Shown here: piece by piece, positions 42,967-50,938 of the stretch
How positions within the stretch are numbered: position 1 is the stretch's first letter
Layout: every line of letters begins with the position of its first letter
From: CALHKP01 sp963558075
Lineage (GTDB): Bacteria; Bacillota; Clostridia; Peptostreptococcales; Anaerovoracaceae
Assembly (NCBI GenBank): GCA_963558075.1
Contig: CAUWFN010000010.1
Coordinates: 36,282 to 100,281 of the forward strand
DNA length: 64,000 nt
Direction of reading: 5' to 3'
The notes under the pieces: generated by a model
Database searches by the model: none
What the model was told of the DNA's origin: nothing
What the model saw: only the letters and a program-made list of their open reading frames with translations
Program-made: the position numbers and the translations under genes

Positions 42967-43084
42967 TTCTTCTCCCATTTTCTTCATCTCCCTGTTATAA
43001 ATTTACCGAAAGCCTTGCAAAGGACGCATGGCCTTCGGTCTCAAATCTGTCGTTTCTAAAAAGTCAAAAGGGCAATTTTCGATT

Positions 43085-44389
43085 TTACAGAATATCGATA
43101 TATTCGCCTGCAAGAGCTTTGTTCATGCTTCTAACTGCGCAGAATTTTCCGCACATTGAACATGAGTCATCGTGCTCAGGAGATCTATCTGCTCTAATTG
43201 CCTTTGCAGTTTCTGGATCTATTGCGCATTCCCACTGAGCATCCCAGTCAAGGTTTCTTCTTGCATCAGCCATCTTGTCATCGATTTCACGTGCGCCTCT
43301 TACGCCTTTTGCAATATCAGCTGCATGAGCTGCTATCTTTGATGCGATAATGCCCTGTTTTACATCATCTACATTTGGAAGAGCAAGGTGCTCTGCCGGT
43401 GTTACGTAGCAAAGGAATGCTGCCCCTGCTGCAGCGGCTACTGCTCCTCCGATAGCTGCTGTTATGTGGTCATATCCAGGTGCGATGTCTGTTACGATAG
43501 GTCCAAGTACATAGAATGGAGCTCCCATACAGATGCTCTGCTGAACCTTCATGTTTGCTTCTACCTGGTCTAGAGGAACATGTCCTGGGCCTTCAACCAT
43601 TACCTGAACATCCTTTTCCCATGCTCTCTTTGTCAGCTCACCAAGTCTTACTAGTTCTTCAATCTGACATACGTCTGTAGCATCAGCAAGGCATCCTGGT
43701 CTGCATGCATCGCCAAGGGAAATAGTAACGTCATATTCTCTACAGATATCAAGAATTTCATCGTAATATTCATAGAATGGGTTTTCTTCTCCCGTCATGC
43801 ACATCCATGCGAAAACAAGGGATCCTCCTCTTGATACGATATTTGTCTTTCTCTTGTGTTTTCTAATCTGGTCAATCGTCTTACGTGTAATTCCACAGTG
43901 AAGAGTAACAAAATCAACTCCATCTTCTGCGTGAAGTCTTACAACATCGATGAAATCCTTTGCTGTAAGTGTTGCAAGGTCTCTCTGATAGTGGATAACT
44001 GAGTCGTATACAGGAACAGTTCCTATCATTGCAGGACACTCTGATGTAAGCTTTCTTCTGAATGGAATAGTATCTCCGTGTGAAGAAAGGTCCATAATGG
44101 CATGAGCACCTAGGTTTACAGCCTCCATTACTTTCTTCATTTCGATATCATAATCCTTGCAATCTCTTGAAACGCCAAGGTTTACGTTAATCTTTGTCTT
44201 AAGCATTGATCCAATACCTTCAGGGTCAATGCACTTATGGTTTTTATTTGCGCAGATTGCAACTTTTCCTTCTGCTACAAGAGGCATAAGCTCTTCTACA
44301 CTCATACGCTCTTTCTCTGCTACAATCTTAAGTTCCTCTGTAACTATGCCTTTTCTAGCGGCTTCCATCTGTGTTGAGTATTCTCTCAT
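43085..44389 (-). CDS. thiC: Phosphomethylpyrimidine synthase ThiC
   Basis: Radical-SAM enzyme that converts AIR to HMP-P for thiamine. The 434-residue protein is the short clostridial form. It has the conserved KINVNLGVSRDC, IMDLSSHGDT, GVDFVTLHCGIT, SRGGSLVFAWM, GDACRPGC, MVEGPGHVP, and DIAPGYDHIT segments. The iron-sulfur cluster motif CSMCGKFCAV near the C-terminus has CX2CX3C spacing. A TPP riboswitch precedes it, so it is controlled by thiamine pyrophosphate. No other thiamine gene adjoins it. Confidence 0.96.
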   Translation of the reverse strand: MREYSTQMEAARKGIVTEELKIVAEKERMSVEELMPLVAEGKVAICANKNHKCIDPEGIGSMLKTKINVNLGVSRDCKDYDIEMKKVMEAVNLGAHAIMDLSSHGDTIPFRRKLTSECPAMIGTVPVYDSVIHYQRDLATLTAKDFIDVVRLHAEDGVDFVTLHCGITRKTIDQIRKHKRKTNIVSRGGSLVFAWMCMTGEENPFYEYYDEILDICREYDVTISLGDACRPGCLADATDVCQIEELVRLGELTKRAWEKDVQVMVEGPGHVPLDQVEANMKVQQSICMGAPFYVLGPIVTDIAPGYDHITAAIGGAVAAAAGAAFLCYVTPAEHLALPNVDDVKQGIIASKIAAHAADIAKGVRGAREIDDKMADARRNLDWDAQWECAIDPETAKAIRADRSPEHDDSCSMCGKFCAVRSMNKALAGEYIDIL

Positions 44390-44451
44390 TTTTTCCTCCT
44401 CGTTTTTCCTAAAACATGCTCAAAGCTAGGCCATACAGCTCCGGATTTCAG

Positions 44452-44485
44452 ATAAAAAAACGACAGAACCTGTAGATTCTGCCGT
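44452..44485 (-). terminator. TPP-riboswitch terminator
   Basis: Minus strand: ACGGCAGAA and TTCTGTCGT pair across an eight-base loop, with seven T residues following, between the THI aptamer and thiC. Confidence 0.87.
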
Positions 44486-44515
44486 AAAGATAATCAATTA
44501 GAAATATTAATATAT

Positions 44516-44594
44516 CTCGCATTCCTACGGTGGCATTATCCACATCAGGTATATGGGTCGAAATCATCTTTCCTCTCAGCTCTAAGCTCCCCAA
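44516..44594 (-). ncRNA. TPP (THI-box) riboswitch
   Basis: Minus strand shows the aptamer in order: GGGGAGCTTAG, GCTGAGAGG, GACCC, ACCTGATGTGGATAATGCC and the closing GTAGGAATGCG. It controls the downstream thiC gene by transcription termination. Confidence 0.96.
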
Positions 44595-44657
44595 GCATTT
44601 AATCAGCTCCGGCAAAATCTGCCAGAGCCTATATATGTACTTATAATTAAAACATTA

Positions 44658-44674
44658 TTGACACATTTTGTCAA
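44658..44674 (-). promoter_or_regulatory. Promoter-region inverted repeat upstream of thiC leader
   Basis: TTGACA-CATTT-TGTCAA is a perfect inverted repeat; its right arm reads TTGACA on the minus strand and is a good -35 box for the THI leader. A matching -10 box (TTTAAT or TATAAG) is less certain. Confidence 0.5.
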
Positions 44675-44739
44675 TCTCAGCAAGGCTAGGCAAAAGCATC
44701 ATACGCTTTGCCAGCTTTTTCATAAGCTTAGTTTCGCAT

Positions 44740-45762
44740 CTAATAGCGGTTATGAACATCCTCTGCAAAACACATGAGATCATTAATCTCAAGAACAGTT
44801 CCATCATCCAGAACAGCTTTTCCACTCATCTTACCGAAAACCTGATGCTGGTCAGTCTCTATAATCAGCGCATTAGTTCTAGCAGCCCTATCTATGACAG
44901 GTTCAAAATCCATTTCGAATCTGCCGTCGCTAGAAGTAAATATCCATGGCTCCATATAACTATTTTGGGGGATATTAAATGTAACATCATCAAGTTTATG
45001 AACTTTGCCATCATAAATTAAGACATTTTCACTCGCCTTTGATGTATCGCCAAATCCATATCCGATGTTAAATCCAAACGGCTTTCCATCTATCATGCAG
45101 TTTCCGGAGCCCCAATACCATGTGTTATCGTAAGTCCACACGCCGCGGCCCCAGTCGAGCGTTCCAAAATCAGTCTCAGGGTTAAACACATACTCAATTC
45201 CATCGTAATGCATAACGCCTGATGCATTCATGCAGTTAATCTTCTGGTTATAGTAAAACGCAGTTTTCTTTTCTTTCCAAGGAGTTGCGATAACCATAGT
45301 ATCCATTTCTGGCTGTTTTAGGAATATATCACAGTCAAAAGGTTTTCCCTTATAGAAATCTTTGAACTCACATTTTATTCTTCGTCCACCCTCTACAACT
45401 TCAAAGCTAAGCTTAAGTCTCTTGTCCTCATATTTTGTGATTCCAGATTCACTCGTGTTTGGCAAATTAAACTTTCCCATAGGAAAGGCATTCAAAATAG
45501 TCTCTGTATGTTCCCATTTTTCTTTGAAATTCAAAAGAGAAACAGACTGAAGGCCTATGTATCCGTCATCCGAAATCGTAAAAGCTCCCGCAAAATCCTC
45601 ATTTAATACAAGATAATAATCCCACTCCTTAATTCTGAACTTCGGCGCTTTGATCTTGCTTCTGTCATATTCCTGCACAAGACTTCTTGACCAGCCTGGC
45701 TCCCTAAGGCTTCCATCTTCCTTCAGCAAAGGACCTCTGCATGTAACTTCATGATTTCTCAT
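44740..45762 (-). CDS. DUF2804 domain-containing protein
   Basis: A 340-residue soluble protein matching the DUF2804 family, whose function is not established. It contains the family's aromatic and charged segments, including DFGTLDWGRGVWTYDNTWYWGSG (Trp-rich, about residues 194-216) and the conserved VTCRGPLL near the N-terminus. Start MRNHEVTCRGP lies behind GGAGGAG, 8 nt away, and the earlier in-frame codons reach back to the stop of the upstream gene. It follows the flavin reductase-rubredoxin gene directly. No membrane or secretion signal is seen. Confidence 0.85.
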   Translation of the reverse strand: MRNHEVTCRGPLLKEDGSLREPGWSRSLVQEYDRSKIKAPKFRIKEWDYYLVLNEDFAGAFTISDDGYIGLQSVSLLNFKEKWEHTETILNAFPMGKFNLPNTSESGITKYEDKRLKLSFEVVEGGRRIKCEFKDFYKGKPFDCDIFLKQPEMDTMVIATPWKEKKTAFYYNQKINCMNASGVMHYDGIEYVFNPETDFGTLDWGRGVWTYDNTWYWGSGNCMIDGKPFGFNIGYGFGDTSKASENVLIYDGKVHKLDDVTFNIPQNSYMEPWIFTSSDGRFEMDFEPVIDRAARTNALIIETDQHQVFGKMSGKAVLDDGTVLEINDLMCFAEDVHNRY

Positions 45763-45777
45763 TTTAAACTCCTCCAT

Positions 45778-46401
45778 TTATCTTACAACTTTCTCAAAAT
45801 CAGATGCCGGATGCTTGCACCACGGACATACAAAATCAGAAGGTATCTCTTCTCCCTCATACTCGTATCCGCAAACTGTGCATACCCACACAGTTTTACC
45901 ATCTTTTTCGCCTTCTTTTGCGTTTCTCACAGGCTTTATATTTTTCTGATAAAATTCATAGCTTGCAGATTTTTCGTCACTAAGTATCTCCCCATCAACT
46001 ACATCTGCAATAAACATTGTATGACTTCCAAGGTCAATTCTATCCGAAATTTTACCGCTAATATATGCGTTTGTCACCTTTGTTACGACCAGCGTTCCAT
46101 TTTTCGCCTCTCTCACATCATCAAAACCACTAAACTTGTCAGTATCTTTCCCCGACTGAAAGCCAAAGTGTTTAAACAAATCAAAATCAGCATCCTCACT
46201 TATCACCGATACAGTGAAATCGTCCGTCTCCATGAGCATATCGTGAGTGTGATTTGCCTTATTGACTGTAATCGAAATGCGATTTGGCTCTGTCGTAACC
46301 TGCATAGCCGTATTTATAATGCACCCATTGTGCCTGTTTTCCTGTTTTGCTGTAAGAACAAACAGCCCGTATGTAAGAGCATGCATTGCTTTTCTATCCA
46401 T
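45778..46401 (-). CDS. Flavin reductase-like / rubredoxin fusion (high-molecular-weight rubredoxin)
   Basis: Two-domain electron-transfer protein of 207 residues. An N-terminal FMN-binding flavin-reductase-like domain (about 1-155, with the GLFVLTAKQENRHNGCIINTA and SVISEDADF segments) is followed by a rubredoxin module (about 168-207) with the iron-binding pairs CTVCGYEY and CPWCKHP. In anaerobes this design donates electrons to flavodiiron proteins for O2 or NO detoxification, though no flavodiiron gene is next to it here. It is followed by the DUF2804 gene, whose ribosome site directly abuts this stop codon. Confidence 0.93.
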   Translation of the reverse strand: MDRKAMHALTYGLFVLTAKQENRHNGCIINTAMQVTTEPNRISITVNKANHTHDMLMETDDFTVSVISEDADFDLFKHFGFQSGKDTDKFSGFDDVREAKNGTLVVTKVTNAYISGKISDRIDLGSHTMFIADVVDGEILSDEKSASYEFYQKNIKPVRNAKEGEKDGKTVWVCTVCGYEYEGEEIPSDFVCPWCKHPASDFEKVVR

Positions 46402-46530
46402 ATCCTACCCTCTATAACCTTTCTTTTTCTAATCATTCTATAGGCTTCTGCCATGAGCATGCGCTATCAAAGCAAATACTCGCATTAAATATACATATCA
46501 TATATTATACAACATTTTTCGAAAATTCCG

Positions 46531-46559
46531 TAAAAAAAATTGCCCCTTATGAGAGCAAT
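46531..46559 (-). terminator. Terminator at the end of the FUSC gene
   Basis: Minus strand: ATTGCTC and GGGCAAT pair over 7 bp and are followed by eight T residues. The stem overlaps the last codons of the FUSC gene. Confidence 0.75.
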
Positions 46560-47617
46560 TCCTTTGATACTACCTTATTTGTTATGAGTTCTAGTATTTT
46601 ATCAAATACAGGCACATATATAAATACAAACACTACTGCGATTGCGTTATTCAGTACTCTCAGTATTATGGCATTCTTAAGGCCAAAAATTCCCATCGCA
46701 AGACCAAGCGCTCCAAATGAATTAAATACAGTCTGCCATCTATACGTTGCACAAAAGCCTACTCCAATACCTCCTATCACACCGATAAATCCATACATGG
46801 ATTTTGGAAGAATTGCGATTAGAGCAAGAAACATAATGCAACCAAATATATTTCCGACAAGTCTGTAGAACATGTGGCTTCCCTTTCGAAGAGCATTGCT
46901 AGGATGAATTACAGACATAGCCGCAATTCCTATCCACATTACTCTTGGAATACCCATAAGCTGACCTATAAACATGGCAAGACTTATGCCTAGAGAGACT
47001 TTGATATGCCATCTCGTTCTAGAAGCATTTATGCTCACTGCATCGATTACATCATGAATCTTATCCTCGTGCTCAATATGCTTGTGATTTCTGTAGAGGC
47101 ATAATGCAATCCAGATTCCGCCAAGAGCAAGTCCTGCAAGACGTTTTGTAAACAGTTCTCCCGTAACATCATTTCCATACAGGAGTATATATGACAAAAG
47201 CAGTGTCGCATGGTTAAAAAATCTGATTTCATAGCATCCAAACACTGTCATTGTAAACATGCAGATAAAGTTTATAAGAAGTCCTGCTGCAGGACTAAAC
47301 ATATTTGCAAGATGAGGTCCAATCATCAAAATAATGAACATTCCAAGCATTACAAAACTGCTCTGTCCGACGTCATAGCCTAAATTTACCTGTCTGAACG
47401 CAAGAAGCGATAGCAAAATTGCTACACCAACCACGCTGTTTTCATCACCAAATAACATAGAAAAAATTGAAACAAAGAAAAAACAGAATCCGACAGTCAC
47501 GGCGATTTTGATTAGAAATACAAGAATATGATAAGTTCGTTCCGCCGGCGATGAGCTGTCACTGATAAGATTTTTAGATCCCGCCTGATTAAGCTGGAGT
47601 TCCTGATAGAACTTCAA
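46547..47617 (-). CDS. FUSC-family inner-membrane protein
   Basis: A 356-residue membrane protein of the fusaric-acid-resistance/aromatic-acid-exporter type. Two bundles of membrane helices are apparent (about residues 35-175 and 205-350), separated by a hydrophilic loop (YRNHKHIEHEDKIHDVIDA). The start is TTG, 8 nt after GGAGG. It stands as a single gene between two terminators, so no partner subunit is indicated. The substrate is not known. Confidence 0.85.
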   Translation of the reverse strand: MKFYQELQLNQAGSKNLISDSSSPAERTYHILVFLIKIAVTVGFCFFFVSIFSMLFGDENSVVGVAILLSLLAFRQVNLGYDVGQSSFVMLGMFIILMIGPHLANMFSPAAGLLINFICMFTMTVFGCYEIRFFNHATLLLSYILLYGNDVTGELFTKRLAGLALGGIWIALCLYRNHKHIEHEDKIHDVIDAVSINASRTRWHIKVSLGISLAMFIGQLMGIPRVMWIGIAAMSVIHPSNALRKGSHMFYRLVGNIFGCIMFLALIAILPKSMYGFIGVIGGIGVGFCATYRWQTVFNSFGALGLAMGIFGLKNAIILRVLNNAIAVVFVFIYVPVFDKILELITNKVVSKELLS

Positions 47618-47663
47618 AAAAATTCCTCCTTTTTAAAATAATCCTCTTCTCATTCGTATCTAA

Positions 47664-47700
47664 CAAAAAAAGCGGAGAATTAGCCTAAATTCTCCGCTTT
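47664..47700 (-). terminator. Terminator after the brnQ-amidohydrolase operon
   Basis: Minus strand: an 11-bp perfect stem AGCGGAGAATT/AATTCTCCGCT with a short loop, followed by TTTTTTT. It lies about 90 bp beyond the amidohydrolase stop and ahead of the FUSC gene. Confidence 0.88.
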
Positions 47701-47791
47701 TCGCTGCGTACAAACAAACTGTTTAAGATAGAAAAACAGTTAAATTGTGATAGATATAATATCAAAGATTCTGCCGTCTTGTCAACTAGTT

Positions 47792-49414
47792 TCAGATACC
47801 CTTCACAGAATATACAATTTTGCCGTTAACCATCGTCATAAGAACAGCCGTATCTCTAATGCAGTCTGGATCTATTTCAAAAAGATTTTGATCAAGCACA
47901 ACCATATCTGCATATTTTCCAACGCTAAGTGTTCCTTTTACATTTTCCGTGAAAGATGCATAAGCACCCTCATATGTGAACATTCTGATTGCCTCTTCAA
48001 GTGTAACGCTGTTCTCCGGATACCACTCTTTGCCTGTATCAGGATTCTTTCTTGTAACAGCATACTGAAGGTTTGGAAGTATATCAAAAGGTTCAACTGG
48101 GCAGTCTGAGCCTCCGCTTTGATGTACACCCATGTCACAGAATCGTCTCCAGTTGTAGCTCTGTTTTGCTATTTCTGTACCAACACAATCATCAACAATG
48201 TTCATGTCGCTCTTAAGGAAGATTGGCTGAACATATGCCAAGATATTGTCCTCTTTGAATCTATCTTGCAGCCTTTCATCCATAATCTGGCAGTGAACAA
48301 CTCCATGACGACAGTCAGGTCTTGGATTTTCATTCTGGATTTTGCGATACATATTTAAAGTCTGTTCAAGCGCCGCATCACCGATACAATGAACTGCAAT
48401 CTGCATTCCCGCATCGTGAGCACGCTTCATGAGGCTATATGCTTTTTCGTCAGACATGTTAGCTGTACCGCATGTCTCAGGTGCATTTAAATATGGATTT
48501 CTCATCCATGCCGTATGTGCTCCCAAAGATCCATCTGCCATAAGCTTTAGCGGCCCTATCCTATACATACCATAATCATCACCTGTACAGTTTCCATTTT
48601 CAAGGAACTCATTAAGAGTTTCCTCTTCCCTTAATGAACACTGCTGATATATCCTAACAGGTAGTTCTCCGCTAGCTGCAAGATATTTGAACATGCTCAT
48701 GATACTTTTTCCGCCATCTTCAAGATTTAAGATAAAATCATCTGTATGAATTTCTGTTATACCCTTTGATACAGCATATTCTGCACAGTTTATAATCATT
48801 CTCTTAAGATCCTCAAAGCTTGGTTCTGGCTGAGCATTCATATATAGTCCTTGTGTAGTTTCAAACAAAAATCCGTTAGGAGTTCCGTCTGGGAAAAATC
48901 CCATTTCGTATGATGTTTCTGACTCTTTTTCATTTAAAATGCCTATTACCTCAAGGCCTTTTGTGTTACACACACTTATATGTCCGCATGCTCTGCGGAA
49001 AACTATCGGATACTCACATGAGATGCTGTCTAGCTCTTTTCTTGTTGGAATAACCTTAACATCCCAGTAGTCCTGATTGAATCCTGTAGCAAACAGCCAT
49101 TTTGATGTATCATCAATCTCCTTCATTTTTTCTTCGCACAACGCTTTTGCTTCGTCGAAGCTCTTTGTCTGTGTCAGATCAATTAAATCTGCCTGCTGTG
49201 CAACACCTAGAAAATGCATATGAGAATCAACAAATCCAGGTAATACAAACTTTCCTTCTAAATCTATAATTTCTGTATTCTCACAGGCAAGTGCTAGAAT
49301 CTCTTCATCACAGCCCATTCTCATGATGATACCATTTTTCACTGCAAGTGCGCTGCATGTATTATAGGCATCATCAAGCGTATAAAAATTCCCGTTAAAT
49401 AGAATTGTATCCAT
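47792..49414 (-). CDS. YtcJ-like metal-dependent amidohydrolase
   Basis: Amidohydrolase superfamily member (Amidohydro_3) of 540 residues. Metal-site motifs: GFVDSHMHFLG near the N-terminus, the IAVHCIGDAALEQTL segment, GVVHCQIMD, and GGSDCPVEP with the catalytic Asp. The ATG overlaps the brnQ stop (TAATG), so the two are translationally coupled. Together with BrnQ it is controlled by a sigma-54 promoter. Family members hydrolyse N-acyl or exocyclic amide groups; the substrate here may be an amino-acid derivative whose product or partner BrnQ transports, though that is inference. Confidence 0.88.
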   Translation of the reverse strand: MDTILFNGNFYTLDDAYNTCSALAVKNGIIMRMGCDEEILALACENTEIIDLEGKFVLPGFVDSHMHFLGVAQQADLIDLTQTKSFDEAKALCEEKMKEIDDTSKWLFATGFNQDYWDVKVIPTRKELDSISCEYPIVFRRACGHISVCNTKGLEVIGILNEKESETSYEMGFFPDGTPNGFLFETTQGLYMNAQPEPSFEDLKRMIINCAEYAVSKGITEIHTDDFILNLEDGGKSIMSMFKYLAASGELPVRIYQQCSLREEETLNEFLENGNCTGDDYGMYRIGPLKLMADGSLGAHTAWMRNPYLNAPETCGTANMSDEKAYSLMKRAHDAGMQIAVHCIGDAALEQTLNMYRKIQNENPRPDCRHGVVHCQIMDERLQDRFKEDNILAYVQPIFLKSDMNIVDDCVGTEIAKQSYNWRRFCDMGVHQSGGSDCPVEPFDILPNLQYAVTRKNPDTGKEWYPENSVTLEEAIRMFTYEGAYASFTENVKGTLSVGKYADMVVLDQNLFEIDPDCIRDTAVLMTMVNGKIVYSVKGI

Positions 49415-50724
49415 TACTTATTTTCTTCCTCCACAAAATACTTTCTTGGCACATTTCTATATACAATTTCTCCAACAATCATCGCAATGATACTTGGGAT
49501 TACCCATGCAAAACCTGCTGAACCAAGTGGAATTAATGCAACAAAGTTCTTCAGCAGTGTGAATCCAGGGCAAACTAGAAGAATTGCATCAAATGCTCCA
49601 AAGATTAACGCAACTAGTGTTCCATACTTAAATGCTCCGTCATTTGGAAGCAGATGGTCAATCAGACCTAAGAATGTAAGCACAATAATAGCTGGATATC
49701 CTGCCATCATGATTGGCATAAACATACTGATAATTTTTGTAAGTCCTAATGTAGCAATTACAGGACATACAACACATACGATAATCAGCATCTGTCTGTA
49801 TGTGATTTTTCCTTTAAATACAGTGCTGAAGAAGTCAGCAATTGATGTTGCAATTGTAATTGCAGTTGTCAGACAAGCAAGAGCCACAACAACAGCCATA
49901 CAAGTCTGTCCTGTTCTTCCAAGAATCATGTCAATAATTCCTACAAGAAGAGGTCCCTGCTGTGTATCTGGCGGAAATACCGCACTTCCTGTTGCACCAA
50001 TATATGTAAGCGCACCATAGATAGTTCCCATTACGATTACACATACAACACCTGTCATGTAGAGTACCTTCTTCTCGTCTGAACGGCTGTATCCTTTTTT
50101 TCTTACGGCAAACATGAAGATATTTGCACTCATAAGAGCAATAGAAAGGTCACCAATTACATAACCCTGGAACATAGCATTTGCAAATGGATTACTGATA
50201 GCCTGGCCTGTAGGCTCTCCAATAGGTGAAATAATACCTTTGATAAGAACTATTGCAAGAATTCCAACAAGAACTGGTGTCAGATACTTACCTACTCTAT
50301 CAACTACAGCACCCTGATCCTTTGCAAGGAAATATACAATTGCAAAGAAAACGATAGCACTTACCCATGCTGGAACTGCAGGGAAAAGCGGCTGAATACC
50401 GATTTCGTGTGTAATCGCTGCAGCTCTAGGTAGCGTTGATCCCATAGAACCTACAATCCATCCTATAAAGCAGAAAACAGTATATACTTTTGGATGAATA
50501 TGGTGTGACAGAATTCTAATATCACCACCGGCGTTGTTAACTGACCATATACCTGTTACAGGAAGTATCACTGCAGAAATAAGTAGTCCAATGGCACCCT
50601 GAACCCAGGCTTCACCTGACAACAATCCTACAGAAGGCGGAAATACCAGATTTCCCGCACCAAAGAACATTGCAAAAAGTGCAAGTCCTGTAAACAGTGA
50701 GTCTTTTAGCATTCTTTTGTTCAT
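49414..50724 (-). CDS. brnQ: Branched-chain amino acid transporter BrnQ
   Basis: Na+-coupled (LIVCS family) importer for Leu, Ile and Val, 436 residues and about 12 membrane segments. Conserved segments: LFAMFFGAGNLVFPPSVG (N-terminal helix 1), GTLPRAAAITHEIG-like region STLPRAAAITHEIG, and the LACLTTAITIATSIADFF segment. An AGAGGAG site lies a few nt before the ATG. It is the first gene of the sigma-54-dependent operon with the amidohydrolase, and the activator gene is divergent. The family identity is clear; the actual substrate range may be wider. Confidence 0.93.
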   Translation of the reverse strand: MNKRMLKDSLFTGLALFAMFFGAGNLVFPPSVGLLSGEAWVQGAIGLLISAVILPVTGIWSVNNAGGDIRILSHHIHPKVYTVFCFIGWIVGSMGSTLPRAAAITHEIGIQPLFPAVPAWVSAIVFFAIVYFLAKDQGAVVDRVGKYLTPVLVGILAIVLIKGIISPIGEPTGQAISNPFANAMFQGYVIGDLSIALMSANIFMFAVRKKGYSRSDEKKVLYMTGVVCVIVMGTIYGALTYIGATGSAVFPPDTQQGPLLVGIIDMILGRTGQTCMAVVVALACLTTAITIATSIADFFSTVFKGKITYRQMLIIVCVVCPVIATLGLTKIISMFMPIMMAGYPAIIVLTFLGLIDHLLPNDGAFKYGTLVALIFGAFDAILLVCPGFTLLKNFVALIPLGSAGFAWVIPSIIAMIVGEIVYRNVPRKYFVEEENK

Positions 50725-50776
50725 TTTTACTCTCCTCTTTTATAGCTAGAATATTTATAATTGCACTTTATTAAAT

Positions 50777-50792
50777 AGCAATTTACATGCCA
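50777..50792 (-). promoter_or_regulatory. Sigma-54 promoter of brnQ-amidohydrolase
   Basis: Minus-strand TGGCATG-TAAA-TTGCT matches the -24/-12 consensus TGGCACG-N4-TTGCW with one mismatch and correct spacing. Predicted start is near 50767, giving a 43-nt leader to brnQ. The divergent gene encodes a sigma-54-dependent activator. Confidence 0.8.
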
Positions 50793-50864
50793 ACATTTAT
50801 TCTCAGAGTTTATCATTGAAAATTCAGGCTTTTTTTAAATTTAGCTTGACTCAAGCACTCAGCA

Positions 50865-50930
50865 CTGTATAAAATATTATACAGTTACATGTATAATACG
50901 TTTTACATGTATAAATAATTTTACATGCAG
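50865..50930. promoter_or_regulatory. Repeat array, candidate activator binding sites
   Basis: An inverted repeat CTGTATAA-AATA-TTATACAG (50865-50884) is followed by three TTACATG direct repeats with an exact 18-bp period (50885, 50903 and 50921; the first two extend to TTACATGTATAA). They lie about 100-160 bp upstream of the sigma-54 start site, the usual enhancer distance, and at the start of the activator gene. Confidence 0.65.
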
Positions 50931-50938
50931 GTGAAGAT

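Noticed and set aside
42988..43050. Hairpin after thiC (CCGAAGGCC / GGCTTTCGG) as a terminator
   Set aside because: The stem is good but the following sequence has only TAAATTT, so I did not list it; a weak terminator is possible.
45751..46443. 230-codon open frame on the plus strand opposite the rubredoxin fusion
   Set aside because: The minus-strand frame has clear rubredoxin and flavin-reductase motifs; the plus frame has none.
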